DNA of 64,000 bases from Lysinibacillus pinottii (GTDB lineage Bacteria > Bacillota > Bacilli > Bacillales_A > Planococcaceae). The translations under genes and the position numbers were made by a program. Numbering within the stretch: position 1 is the first letter of the stretch; the number at the start of each line of letters is the position of its first letter. Positions 1 to 8,661 of this stretch are shown in pieces. The notes under the pieces were generated by a model. The model had not been told where the DNA came from. It searched no databases and saw only the letters and a list, made by a program, of their open reading frames with translations. The stretch spans positions 136,073 through 200,072 of the forward strand of contig NZ_JANTOO010000007.1 of the NCBI RefSeq assembly GCF_024753545.1. The letters run 5' to 3'.

Positions 1-377
1 TTCTTAATGATTTAATAAAAAATATCAAAAAATCCAACCAAAAATTAGCTATCGCCTTTGCTACAGGTGGTTTCGATTGGGTAGCTCAAGGTAATACGGT
101 TGCATTAACGGAACTTGAGGCGGAGAAAGTATTAGCTGAAACAAACGCAAAGAAACAACGAGATAAAGCAAGTGGTGCTGTTTATTTTACGTATACAGAT
201 ACTAGCAATATGAGTCATGAGATTTGGTATGCTGATCAGGAAACACTTGAAAAATGGGTCAAATATGTCCAAAGGAAAAGCTATCATGATGTAGTGTTGT
301 GGCGTGCTGGTGGATTAGGTGTCAAAACATTACAGTGGATTAATGAGCAAGAAACTGGTGAGCGTTTGTCTCCCTAA
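1..377 (+). CDS. Glycoside hydrolase family 18 protein, C-terminal part
   Basis: The reading frame is open from base 3 and stops at 375-377, giving the last 124 or so residues of a protein whose start lies outside the window. The segment has a conserved-looking strand (AFATGGFDW), then VYFTYTD followed by HEIWYAD and a Trp-rich tail (LWRAGGLG). This order is typical of the end of the GH18 barrel in chitinase-like and spore-peptidoglycan hydrolases such as YaaH. The catalytic DxxDxDxE motif would be upstream, so activity cannot be judged. The 3' end runs straight into an IS-derived relic. The family call rests on motif order only and is moderately secure. Confidence 0.55.
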   Translation, partial: LNDLIKNIKKSNQKLAIAFATGGFDWVAQGNTVALTELEAEKVLAETNAKKQRDKASGAVYFTYTDTSNMSHEIWYADQETLEKWVKYVQRKSYHDVVLWRAGGLGVKTLQWINEQETGERLSP

Positions 378-390
378 AAAATCGGTAATA

Positions 391-675
391 TAGACACGTT
401 CAACAAAAGTCATCGAGAAGTTCACGCTCGATGGCTTTTTGTCATTCTCTTGTTCGATTTTTGGAGAAACAAAACAGAAATGATGTTGACAAAGAATGAA
501 ATCAATAAACGTAACGATTTGCCAATTAGTTACCTAAAACCCTTCAATTTGGGAAAGTCGAGCGAACGTAGAGAGGGAAGCGGCTCGCCTCGGCCGTCAT
601 ATCCAGGTTTTACCTTATTTGATTGTAAAAAAAGACTATCGGCAAACTCAAAATTTTTGAGTTTATCTATAGTCC
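391..675. mobile_element. Internally deleted IS1182-like relic (MITE-like)
   Basis: Both ends resemble the ends of the larger element at 15152-16009, but no transposase remains. The left end has a hairpin (ACAAAAGTCATCGAG pairing with CTCGATGGCTTTTTGT, 403-442) matching 15161-15202. The right end has a hairpin (GACTAT..CAAACTC / GAGTTT..ATAGTC, 634-674) matching 15966-16009. The middle part around 560-625 also resembles 15885-15955. Read on the minus strand, the right hairpin is followed by a run of seven T, so it can act as a terminator for gltC. This element fills the 323-bp gap between the GH18 gene and gltC. Confidence 0.6.
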
Positions 676-700
676 CAAATCGCCAGTAAAGGCAATTTTT

Positions 701-1603
701 TTATTGAAATTGAGATAGACGTGAAAAGAAATCTTTGACGAAATTTAAAAAAATGGCTTCTGATGGGGCGATTTCTCGATTTACAGGAGAAATAATACCA
801 ACCGTCCTTGGAATGGAGGGTGATTCAATAGGCACCTTTACAGTAAAGCGAGCAGCAGAATCGTAAAGTGAACTTTCTGGTAACAGACTAACGCCTATTC
901 CAGCTGCTACTAAGCCTTTAAGTGCATCCAAATCTTCACCCTCTGAAATAATATTAGGCATAAAGCCTGCAGCACGACAAGCATCCATTGCCACTTTATG
1001 TAATATATAACCATTTGGAAATAACACAAATAAATCATTTCTTAATTCAGCAAGCTGAATACTCTCTCTTTTTGCTAACGGATGATTAGCTGGTAGAAGA
1101 GCGGCAATATTTTCCGTAAACAATATAGTCGACTCAATGGATTCATCTTTTGGAGGAAGCGGACCTAAAAAGGCAAGGTTTAACTCTCGATTTTTGACAG
1201 CATCAATTAAAAATCGATAAGATCCTTGTCGTAGCTGAAATTGCAAATTGGGATACTCTCGTTTAAAGGCTGAGATAACGGTTGGCAGTACATAGCTTGC
1301 TAAACTTGTTGGAAAGCCAATCTTAATAGAGCCCTTAGCAGGATCAAGATACTCTTCTACTTGTTTGGCAGCAAAATCAATGGCCTTCAATGCCGTAATG
1401 GTATGTTCAAGAAAGGTCTTTCCAATCGGCGTTAATTTCACATTGCGTCCCACTCGTTCAAATAACGGAGTGCCTAACTCATCTTCAAGATTTGCGATTT
1501 GCCGACTAATGGCTGATTGAGCGACGTGAAGATGCTCAGCAGCTTCTGAAATATGCTCGCGTTCAGCAACCTCCACAAAATAGCGTAATTGACGTAACTC
1601 CAC
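701..1603 (-). CDS. gltC: LysR-type regulator, GltC-like
   Basis: A LysR-family activator of about 300 residues. The N-terminal winged helix-turn-helix (residues 1-60, HVAQSAISRQIANLEDELG) is followed by the effector-binding domain. Similarity to B. subtilis GltC is close along the whole length, for example ELRQLRYFVEVAEREH, IKIGFPTSLASYVLPT and GEDLDALKGLVAAGIGVSLLPES. In B. subtilis GltC activates the glutamate synthase operon gltAB, but no gltAB lies next to it here, so the target must be elsewhere. I prefer the GTG start at 1603: the Shine-Dalgarno GAGGTG is about 8 nt upstream and the N-terminus then matches GltC. An in-frame ATG at 1609 would sit almost on top of that site. Confidence 0.85.
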   Translation of the reverse strand: MELRQLRYFVEVAEREHISEAAEHLHVAQSAISRQIANLEDELGTPLFERVGRNVKLTPIGKTFLEHTITALKAIDFAAKQVEEYLDPAKGSIKIGFPTSLASYVLPTVISAFKREYPNLQFQLRQGSYRFLIDAVKNRELNLAFLGPLPPKDESIESTILFTENIAALLPANHPLAKRESIQLAELRNDLFVLFPNGYILHKVAMDACRAAGFMPNIISEGEDLDALKGLVAAGIGVSLLPESSLYDSAARFTVKVPIESPSIPRTVGIISPVNREIAPSEAIFLNFVKDFFSRLSQFQ

Positions 1604-2123
1604 TAACATTTCACCTCTATTAATCTAAAAATAAGATTGATTATAGCTCAATTATATAATATTGAAGATAAAAAGTGACTGTAAATACAAAAAAGTTTAA
1701 GTATTCAGTAATCTTGCACAATAGAATTTTTTAGTGTGTAAAAGAGACTGCCATGAAAATATCTTATTTTTAATTGATTCCATTTTAATGAAATAGGTTA
1801 TAGTATAGTTATGGTTGTTACTGCAAATTTGTCACAAAACCTCTACAATTAGCCCTTTTCACGAGGTTTACACTATGTAGCTAGATGAAATCAATTCTCA
1901 ATTAGAGATATTTCATTGAAAATGAAGAAAGTCTATTCTCAATATCTATTCCAGATAGTAATAATCTGAAAATGCTTACAAAGCCTTTATTTTTCAAGAT
2001 TTTATTTGAGGAGAAGGAAAGTAATTGAAATGGTTTGCATAGAGAACGATTTTCAGTTAAGATTAGAATGATGATAATTAAGGAATGGTTGACCCATTCA
2101 CTGAACACTATGGAGGTATTTTC
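1604..2123. other. Intergenic region gltC / suf
   Basis: This is 520 bp of very AT-rich DNA between divergent units. On the gltC side a minus-strand TATAAT (plus coordinates 1640-1645) lies about 35 bp before the GTG start and is flanked by an AT palindrome (ATTATATAAT) that could be a LysR autoregulatory box. On the suf side a promoter is seen at 2035-2063. A purine-rich Shine-Dalgarno-like tract near 2007-2018 is followed only by very short frames. I see no RNA gene or convincing protein gene in the remainder. Confidence 0.5.
2035..2063 (+). promoter_or_regulatory. Probable sigma-A promoter of the suf operon
   Basis: TTGCAT (2035-2040), a 17-bp spacer and TAAGAT (2058-2063), giving a leader of about 50 nt before sufC. 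No regulator box is recognisable. Confidence 0.45.
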
Positions 2124-2903
2124 ATGTCAACTTTAGTTATTAAAGATCTTCACGTTGCTATCGACGGAAAAGAGATTTTAAAAGGCGTAAATCTTACAAT
2201 TAATACAAACGAAATTCACGCAATCATGGGACCAAACGGAACTGGTAAATCAACACTAGCTTCTGCTATTATGGGTCATCCTAAATATGAGGTTACTTCG
2301 GGTACTGTTGAACTAGATGGCGAAGATGTACTTGAGATGGAAGTAGACGAGCGTGCTCAAGCTGGTTTATTCCTAGCTATGCAATACCCATCTGAAATTG
2401 CGGGTGTTACAAATGCTGATTTCTTACGCTCAGCTATCAATGCTCGCCGTGAAGAGGGCGATGAAATTTCATTAATGAAATTTATCCGTGAATTAGATAA
2501 AAACATGGAATTCCTAGAAATGAACGAAGATATGGCTCAGCGTTATTTAAATGAAGGTTTCTCTGGCGGTGAGAAAAAACGTAATGAGATTCTTCAATTA
2601 ATGATGATTAAACCGACGTTCGCAATTTTAGACGAAATTGACTCTGGACTTGATATTGATGCACTTAAAGTAGTATCTAAAGGAATTAACGCAATGCGCG
2701 GTGAAGGCTTTGGCTGCTTAATGATCACGCACTATCAACGTCTACTTAACTATATTACACCAGACCATGTACACGTAATGATGCAGGGACGTGTTGTGAA
2801 ATCAGGTGGTGCAGAGCTGGCACAACGCTTAGAAGCAGAAGGCTATGACTGGATTAAAAAAGAATTAGGTATTGAAGAAGAAACAGAAGAACAAGAAGCA
2901 TAA
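2124..2903 (+). CDS. sufC: SUF Fe-S assembly ATPase SufC
   Basis: Soluble ABC-type ATPase of the SufBCD scaffold that builds Fe-S clusters. It is 259 residues long. Walker A GPNGTGKS is at residues 36-43, the signature FSGGEKKRNEI is near 150, and the Walker B region ILDEIDSGLD follows. That combination is diagnostic of SufC rather than a transporter ATPase. The start is the ATG at 2124, preceded by GGAGG; the frame is open upstream but lacks a better ribosome site. It is the first gene of sufC-D-S-U-B, the usual Bacillus order, with sufD 18 bp downstream. Confidence 0.97.
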   Translation: MSTLVIKDLHVAIDGKEILKGVNLTINTNEIHAIMGPNGTGKSTLASAIMGHPKYEVTSGTVELDGEDVLEMEVDERAQAGLFLAMQYPSEIAGVTNADFLRSAINARREEGDEISLMKFIRELDKNMEFLEMNEDMAQRYLNEGFSGGEKKRNEILQLMMIKPTFAILDEIDSGLDIDALKVVSKGINAMRGEGFGCLMITHYQRLLNYITPDHVHVMMQGRVVKSGGAELAQRLEAEGYDWIKKELGIEEETEEQEA

Positions 2904-2921
2904 GAGGGAGGACGAACTAGC

Positions 2922-4229
2922 ATGACAGTGGAACTTAACTTGCCTGTAACAGTACAGGACGTGCGCTCGTTCTCAGAAGCAAATGGTGAACCAACTTGGT
3001 TTACAGAGCTTCGCGCGGCAGCACTAGACAAAGTAACTGGTTTAGATTTGCCAAAACCAGATAGAACTAATATTACAAAATGGGATTTCATGAACTTCCC
3101 AGCATTTACAGTTCATAGTGAGGCATTTCCATCGTTGGATGCTTTACCTGAAGAAGCAAAAGGGTTAATTGACCTTGAAGCGCAAGAGAATCTTTATATT
3201 CAGCGCAATAATACACCAGCTTACATTAAAATATCACAAGAGCTTGTTGATAAAGGCGTTGTTTTTACGGATATTTTTACAGCAGTTCGTGAACATGGTG
3301 AGCTTGTTCAAAAATACTTTATGACTGAAGCTGTTAAAGTGGATGAACATAAGTTAACAGCGCTTCATACAGCACTAGTTAATGGTGGCGTATTTGTTTA
3401 CGTCCCAAAAAATGTAGTCATTGAACAACCACTTCAAGTTGTTTTCTTAAACGATAATGCTGAAGCATCATTATACAACCATGTATTAGTAGTGGCAGAA
3501 GCAAATTCTGCTGTAACATACGTGGAAACATATGTTTCAACGGTGGAACAAGCAAAAGGCCAAGCAAATATTATTGCGGAAGTAGTTGTCCAAGATAATG
3601 CGCAAGTAACATATGGAGCAGTAGATGTACTTGCAAAAGGCTTTACGACTTATGTAAACCGTCGTGCACGCTTAGCACGTGACGCAAAAGTAGATTGGGC
3701 TCTTGGTTTAATGAATGACTCAGATACAATCTCAGAAAATATTACTCATCTAATTGGTGACGGTTCACATGCAGATACAAAAACAGTAGTTGTTGGTCGT
3801 GGAGAACAAAAACTTAACTTCACTACGGAGGTTCGTCACTGGGGTAAAAACTCAAACGGGCATATCTTAAAGCATGGTGTTATGAAAGATGCAGCTCAAT
3901 CTATCTTTAATGGTATTGGCTATATCGAACATGGTGCGACGAAAGCAGATGCACAGCAAGAATCACGTGTATTAATGCTTTCAGAAAAAGCTCGTGGGGA
4001 TGCAAATCCAATTTTATTAATTGATGAAGATGATGTAACAGCAGGACACGCAGCATCTGTTGGTCGAGTAGATCCATTACAGCTTTACTATTTAATGAGC
4101 CGTGGTATCTCGAAAGCAGAAGCAGAGCGCCTTGTTATCCATGGATTCCTTGCGCCAGTTGTTACGCAATTACCAATTGAGGGCGTTCAAAAGCAACTGA
4201 CGGAGGTTATCGAAAGGAAAGTTCGCTAA
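2922..4229 (+). CDS. sufD: SUF scaffold protein SufD
   Basis: A 435-residue member of the SufB/SufD beta-helix family that partners SufB and SufC in the SufBC2D cluster-assembly scaffold. The central repeats (for example VFVYVPKNVVIEQPLQVVF) and the C-terminal part with QESRVLMLSEKARGDANP and LMSRGISKAEAERLVIHGFL are shared with SufB and place it in the family. It is shorter than SufB and lies between sufC and sufS, as in B. subtilis. GAGGGAGG precedes the ATG. Its stop overlaps the first ATG of sufS by one base, suggesting translational coupling. Confidence 0.95.
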   Translation: MTVELNLPVTVQDVRSFSEANGEPTWFTELRAAALDKVTGLDLPKPDRTNITKWDFMNFPAFTVHSEAFPSLDALPEEAKGLIDLEAQENLYIQRNNTPAYIKISQELVDKGVVFTDIFTAVREHGELVQKYFMTEAVKVDEHKLTALHTALVNGGVFVYVPKNVVIEQPLQVVFLNDNAEASLYNHVLVVAEANSAVTYVETYVSTVEQAKGQANIIAEVVVQDNAQVTYGAVDVLAKGFTTYVNRRARLARDAKVDWALGLMNDSDTISENITHLIGDGSHADTKTVVVGRGEQKLNFTTEVRHWGKNSNGHILKHGVMKDAAQSIFNGIGYIEHGATKADAQQESRVLMLSEKARGDANPILLIDEDDVTAGHAASVGRVDPLQLYYLMSRGISKAEAERLVIHGFLAPVVTQLPIEGVQKQLTEVIERKVR

Positions 4230-5458
4230 TGATGAATAAAGACATTAAAAGCTATTTCCCAATTTTAAATCAGGATGTAAATGGTCATAGACTTGTTTAT
4301 CTTGATAGTGCGGCAACGTCTCAAAAACCTGTTCAAGTGATTGAGGCAATTAAAGCCTATTATGAATTTGATAATTCCAATGTTCACCGTGGAGTGCATA
4401 CTCTAGGGAACCGTGCTACAGATAAATATGAAGGTGCACGTGAAAAGGTTCGTAAGTTTATTAATGCTCAATCAACACAAGAAATTATTTTTACTCGTGG
4501 AACAACGACCTCTTTAAATACAGTAGCAGCCAGTTATGGACGTGCAAATGTTGCTGAGGGTGATGAAATTGTCATTACTCAAATGGAGCATCATTCCAAT
4601 ATTATTCCTTGGCAACAGTTAGCCAAAGAAAAAAAGGCGACATTGAAGTACATTGAGCTAGAAGCTGATGGAACGATTAGTCTAGAAAAAGTACGTGCAA
4701 CGATTACACCTCAAACGAAAATCGTTTCGGTGTCAATGGCGTCAAACGTGCTTGGAACTATAAATCCAATTAAAGAAATTGCGCAAATTGCACATGCTAA
4801 TGGTGCTGTTATGGTAGTTGATGGAGCTCAAGCGGCTCCGCATATGAAAATTGATGTGCAAGAATTGGATGTAGATTTCTTAGGGTTCTCTGGGCATAAA
4901 ATGTGCGGACCTACTGGAATAGGTGTACTATATGGTAAAAAGGAACACCTTGAAAAGATGGAGCCAATTGAATTTGGTGGCGAAATGATCGATTTTGTTG
5001 GGTTATATGATTCAACGTGGAAGGAATTACCGTGGAAATTTGAAGGTGGAACGCCTATTATTGCAGGTGCAATAGGATTAGGAGCTGCTATTGATTTCTT
5101 AACTGAGATTGGGCTAGATAATATTGCAGAACATGAACATAAGCTTGTTGGCTATGCAATGGATCAGCTTGAAACAATTGACGGTTTGAAAATTTTCGGC
5201 CCACGTGACCCAATGAAACGTTGTGGACTTGTGACATTTAATTTGGATGATGTCCATCCACATGATGTGGCAACGGTGCTTGATATGAATGGTATTGCTG
5301 TTCGTGCGGGTCATCATTGTGCGCAACCACTAATGAAATGTCTTCAGCAAGTAGCGACAGCGCGTGCAAGCTTCTATCTGTACAATACAGAGGAGGATAT
5401 TGACCGTCTTGTTGCAGGGTTACGTTCTGCGAAGGAGTATTTTGGCGATGTCTTTTAA
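4229..5458 (+). CDS. sufS: Cysteine desulfurase SufS
   Basis: PLP-dependent, NifS/CsdB-type group II cysteine desulfurase that supplies persulfide sulfur to SufU. It is 409 residues. The PLP lysine is in SGHKMCGPTGIG (about residue 224) and the catalytic cysteine in RAGHHCAQPLM (about residue 364), the positions expected for the short-loop SufS class. The start is ATG 4229 or ATG 4232; the former overlaps the sufD stop. The last 11 bases overlap sufU, so desulfurase and sulfur acceptor are probably translationally coupled. Confidence 0.96.
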   Translation: MMNKDIKSYFPILNQDVNGHRLVYLDSAATSQKPVQVIEAIKAYYEFDNSNVHRGVHTLGNRATDKYEGAREKVRKFINAQSTQEIIFTRGTTTSLNTVAASYGRANVAEGDEIVITQMEHHSNIIPWQQLAKEKKATLKYIELEADGTISLEKVRATITPQTKIVSVSMASNVLGTINPIKEIAQIAHANGAVMVVDGAQAAPHMKIDVQELDVDFLGFSGHKMCGPTGIGVLYGKKEHLEKMEPIEFGGEMIDFVGLYDSTWKELPWKFEGGTPIIAGAIGLGAAIDFLTEIGLDNIAEHEHKLVGYAMDQLETIDGLKIFGPRDPMKRCGLVTFNLDDVHPHDVATVLDMNGIAVRAGHHCAQPLMKCLQQVATARASFYLYNTEEDIDRLVAGLRSAKEYFGDVF

Positions 5459-5873
5459 TAATTTAGATCAACTATATCGTTCAGTCATTATGGATCACTA
5501 TAAAAATCCTCGTAATAAGGGTTCTTTAGAAGGTGAAGCTGTAACGATTGATATGAACAATCCGACATGTGGAGACCGTATACACTTAACATTAAAAGTG
5601 ACTGACGGTGTTGTAGAGGATGCCAAATTTGAAGGTGAAGGCTGTTCAATTTCTATGTCCTCTGCATCCATGATGACTCAACTTATCAAAGGGAAAAAGG
5701 TAGATGAAGCTTTAGAGCTTGCTGATATTTTTTCTAAAATGATGATGGGTGAAGAGTATAGCGATAAATATGACCTTGAGGATGTTGAAGCACTGCAAGG
5801 TGTCTCTCAATTCCCTGCACGTATTAAATGTGCAACATTAGCTTGGAAAGCAATGGAAAAAGGTGTGAAATAA
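5448..5873 (+). CDS. sufU: Sulfur-transfer protein SufU
   Basis: A zinc-containing IscU-like protein of 141 residues that accepts sulfur from SufS and passes it to SufBCD in Gram-positive bacteria. The three conserved cysteines are at 41 (NPTCGD), 66 (EGEGCSIS) and near 128 (IKCATLAW), with Asp43 between them, exactly as in B. subtilis SufU. The chosen ATG (5448) lies inside the end of sufS and begins the conserved MSFNNLDQLYR. The frame extends upstream only through sufS sequence. An inverted-repeat spacer separates it from sufB. Confidence 0.95.
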   Translation: MSFNNLDQLYRSVIMDHYKNPRNKGSLEGEAVTIDMNNPTCGDRIHLTLKVTDGVVEDAKFEGEGCSISMSSASMMTQLIKGKKVDEALELADIFSKMMMGEEYSDKYDLEDVEALQGVSQFPARIKCATLAWKAMEKGVK

Positions 5874-5882
5874 AGCATACTG

Positions 5883-5928
5883 CCTTGTCAGCTGGGTGAA
5901 AGTGACATACTTTCACTCATGGCAAAGG
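5883..5928 (+). promoter_or_regulatory. Two-tier inverted repeat between sufU and sufB
   Basis: An inner hairpin GTGAAAGT / ACTTTCAC with a 5-nt loop sits within an imperfect outer arm CCTTGTCA / TGGCAAAGG. There is no U-run, so it is not a classical terminator. It could set the sufB:sufCDSU transcript ratio by processing or stalling. Confidence 0.4.
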
Positions 5929-5971
5929 TTGAATACCTCGAAAATATAGCTCAATGAACGGAGGAGAAACG

Positions 5972-7369
5972 ATGGCTAAAAAAATGCCTGATATCGGCGA
6001 TTACAAATACGGTTTCCATGACAAGGACGTATCAATTTTCCGTTCAAAACGTGGTTTGACTGAAGAAATCGTCCGTGAAATTTCAAATATGAAACAAGAG
6101 CCAGAGTGGATGCTAGAGTACCGCTTAAAGGCACTTGAAACATTTTATACAAAACCAATGCCGCAATGGGGTGGCGATCTTGGCGATTTAGATTTTGATG
6201 AAATTACGTACTATGTGAAACCATCAGAAGCGACACAAAAATCATGGGATGAAGTTCCTGATGAAATCAAAGCTACTTTTGATAAATTAGGTATTCCAGA
6301 AGCAGAACAAAAATATCTTGCGGGTGTATCTGCGCAGTATGAGTCAGAGGTAGTTTATCACAACATGAAGCAAGACCTTGAAGATCTTGGTATTGTGTTT
6401 AAAGATACAGACTCAGCATTACGTGAAAACGAAGATATTTTCAAACAATATTGGGGTAAAGTAATCCCATACACAGATAATAAATTTGCGGCATTGAACT
6501 CAGCTGTATGGTCAGGTGGATCATTTATCTATGTACCACCAGGCGTTAAAGTTGAAACACCTCTACAAGCTTACTTCCGCATTAACTCTGAGAACATGGG
6601 TCAATTCGAACGTACGCTAATTATTGTGGATGAAGGCGCACATGTACACTATGTTGAAGGTTGTACAGCCCCTGTTTACACAACAAACTCTTTACACTCA
6701 GCTGTTGTAGAAATTGTTGTTCGTAAAGATGCCTACTGCCGTTATACAACGATTCAAAACTGGGCAAACAACGTATACAATCTTGTAACGAAACGTACAG
6801 TTGTTGAAGAAAACGGTACAATGGAATGGATTGATGGTAACATCGGTTCTAAATTAACAATGAAATACCCAGCATGTATCCTAAAAGGTGAAGGCGCTCG
6901 TGGTATGACGCTATCTATCGCATTAGCAGGTAAAGGTCAACATCAACATGCTGGAGCGAAAATGATTCATATGGCACCAAACACATCTTCTACAATCGTT
7001 TCTAAATCGATTGCTAAACAAGGTGGTAAGGTAACATATATGGGACAAGTTCGTTTCGGTCCTAAAGCTAGTGGTGCTCGTGCCAATATTGAATGTGATA
7101 CGCTGATTATGGATAACCAATCAACATCTGATACAATTCCATACAACGAAATCCTTAATGATAATGTTTCTTTAGAGCATGAAGCTAAAGTTTCAAAAGT
7201 GTCTGAAGAACAATTATTCTATTTAATGTCTCGCGGAATCTCTGAAGAAGAAGCGACAGAAATGATTGTAATGGGCTTCATTGAGCCATTTACAAAAGAA
7301 TTACCAATGGAATACGCAGTAGAAATGAACCGTCTTATCAAATTCGAGATGGAAGGTTCTATTGGGTAA
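5972..7369 (+). CDS. sufB: SUF scaffold protein SufB
   Basis: Central scaffold subunit of the SufBC2D complex on which the Fe-S cluster is assembled. It is 465 residues, the usual Bacillus length. Family features include FIYVPPGVKVETPLQAYFRIN, the HVHYVEGCTAP segment and the C-terminal YLMSRGISEEEATEMIVMGFIEPF. The ATG at 5972 follows GGAGGAGAA; an upstream in-frame ATG (5954) lies before that ribosome site and is unlikely. Last gene of the suf operon, 98 bp after sufU, and followed by a strong terminator. Confidence 0.97.
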   Translation: MAKKMPDIGDYKYGFHDKDVSIFRSKRGLTEEIVREISNMKQEPEWMLEYRLKALETFYTKPMPQWGGDLGDLDFDEITYYVKPSEATQKSWDEVPDEIKATFDKLGIPEAEQKYLAGVSAQYESEVVYHNMKQDLEDLGIVFKDTDSALRENEDIFKQYWGKVIPYTDNKFAALNSAVWSGGSFIYVPPGVKVETPLQAYFRINSENMGQFERTLIIVDEGAHVHYVEGCTAPVYTTNSLHSAVVEIVVRKDAYCRYTTIQNWANNVYNLVTKRTVVEENGTMEWIDGNIGSKLTMKYPACILKGEGARGMTLSIALAGKGQHQHAGAKMIHMAPNTSSTIVSKSIAKQGGKVTYMGQVRFGPKASGARANIECDTLIMDNQSTSDTIPYNEILNDNVSLEHEAKVSKVSEEQLFYLMSRGISEEEATEMIVMGFIEPFTKELPMEYAVEMNRLIKFEMEGSIG

Positions 7370-7380
7370 TTTATCAATTA

Positions 7381-7420
7381 ACCCTTGTCACAACGATGTG
7401 TGTGGCAAGGGTTTTTGTTT
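7381..7420 (+). terminator. Intrinsic terminator after sufB
   Basis: The stem ACCCTTGYCACA pairs with TGTGTGGCAAGGGT and is followed by TTTTTG, 11 bp after the sufB stop. Confidence 0.85.
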
Positions 7421-7488
7421 TGTAAAGAAAACAACTTCCTTAATATATTGAAATAATAGTGGATTTTTATAAGGAGACATACTAAAAT

Positions 7489-7507
7489 GATAATGAGAAT
7501 CAATATC
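7489..7507. promoter_or_regulatory. Fur box
   Basis: GATAATGAGAATCAATATC matches the 19-bp Fur consensus GATAATGATAATCATTATC at 17 of 19 positions. It lies 25 bp upstream of the siderophore-binding lipoprotein gene, as expected for iron repression. Confidence 0.85.
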
Positions 7508-7531
7508 AATTAAAGAAGGGAGAATGAATAC

Positions 7532-8527
7532 GTGAGAAACAAGTTTCTATTTATTAGTATGATAGCGGTATTTATGCTGAGCCTCGCTGCATGCGGAGAG
7601 AAGAAAACAACAGAGGAAGATAGGTCCACAGAGTCGATGAAAGAGGAAGTGGCACAAACACAAGATAGTACTACCAATGAAAATTTGACAAGAACAATAG
7701 ATTATCTAGGAGAAAGCTATGAAGTGCCAGAAAAGGTCGAAAGAATTGTTGTGACGGGTGCGATGGAAGCCATGGAAGATATGGTGGTACTTGATGTCCA
7801 TCCAGTAGGAGCGATTGCGGTTGGTGGTAAATTCCCTGAGTTATACGCTGCTGTTACAGATAAGGCAGAGTCGATTGGGGAGAAGATTAAGCCAAACTTT
7901 GAAAAAATATTAGAATTAGATCCAGATGTGATTTTAGGCTCAACGAAATTTCCAGAGGAAGTACAAAGTAAATTAGAAAAAATTGCTCCAACCATTTTAG
8001 TTTCGCATATCTCTACGAATTGGGAATCTAATTTAAACTTATTAGCTGAATTAACAGGCAAGCAAGCAGAGGCAGAAAAAATATTATCTACATATAAGGC
8101 AGATATTGAAGCGGCAAAGTCTAGCTTAACAAAAAAACTAGAAGACAAAAAAGTAGCAGCCATTCGAATTCGTAGGGGACAAGCTTATGTCTATCCAAAA
8201 GAAGTATTTTTAAACCCTGTTCTATATGGTGAGCTTGGTTTAGAAGTCCCTGCTGAAATTGCTAAGGCAACATCTCAAGAAGCGATTTCTGTTGAGCAAC
8301 TAGCGGATATGAATCCAGATTTTTTATTTGTCCAGTTTTCAACGGATGAAAATGCGGATGCTCCAAATGCGTTAGAAGATTTTAAACAGAATCCCATTAT
8401 CCAAAATATAAATGCCTTTAAAAATGAGCAAGTGTTTGTTAATGTTGTGGACCCACTAATGGAAGGTGGCCCAGCGTTTAGTCGTATTACTTTTTTAGAG
8501 GCAATCCAACAAAATCTTGATAAATAG
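7532..8527 (+). CDS. Iron-siderophore ABC transporter substrate-binding lipoprotein
   Basis: Periplasmic-binding-protein-like lipoprotein of the FeuA/FhuD/BtuF fold that captures a ferric siderophore outside the membrane. Signal peptide residues 1-20 end in the lipobox LAAC with the lipidated Cys21. Two lobes are joined by a helix; the first begins RIVVTGAMEAMEDMVVLD. The GTG start has GAAGGGAGA about 8 nt upstream. The Fur box in its promoter shows iron control. No permease or ATPase gene adjoins it, so it must share a transporter encoded elsewhere. The exact ligand is not deducible. Confidence 0.85.
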   Translation: MRNKFLFISMIAVFMLSLAACGEKKTTEEDRSTESMKEEVAQTQDSTTNENLTRTIDYLGESYEVPEKVERIVVTGAMEAMEDMVVLDVHPVGAIAVGGKFPELYAAVTDKAESIGEKIKPNFEKILELDPDVILGSTKFPEEVQSKLEKIAPTILVSHISTNWESNLNLLAELTGKQAEAEKILSTYKADIEAAKSSLTKKLEDKKVAAIRIRRGQAYVYPKEVFLNPVLYGELGLEVPAEIAKATSQEAISVEQLADMNPDFLFVQFSTDENADAPNALEDFKQNPIIQNINAFKNEQVFVNVVDPLMEGGPAFSRITFLEAIQQNLDK

Positions 8528-8535
8528 CTTGTTTG

Positions 8536-8572
8536 GCATGAGTTCAATCCTATAAGGACTCATGCTTTTTCT
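8536..8572 (+). terminator. Intrinsic terminator
   Basis: GCATGAGT pairs with ACTCATGC and is followed by TTTTTC, just after the iron-binding lipoprotein gene. Confidence 0.75.
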
Positions 8573-8661
8573 TGTGAAAAGCTATATTTTTTTTACATGA
8601 TGTTTAATTGTAGGAGAAGACTGTATGCTATGATTATGTTGTAGATAAAGGAGGATGTCAC

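Noticed and set aside
450..689. 79-codon open frame on the plus strand
   Set aside because: It lies within the IS-end relic and covers its right-end hairpin; no ribosome site or family.
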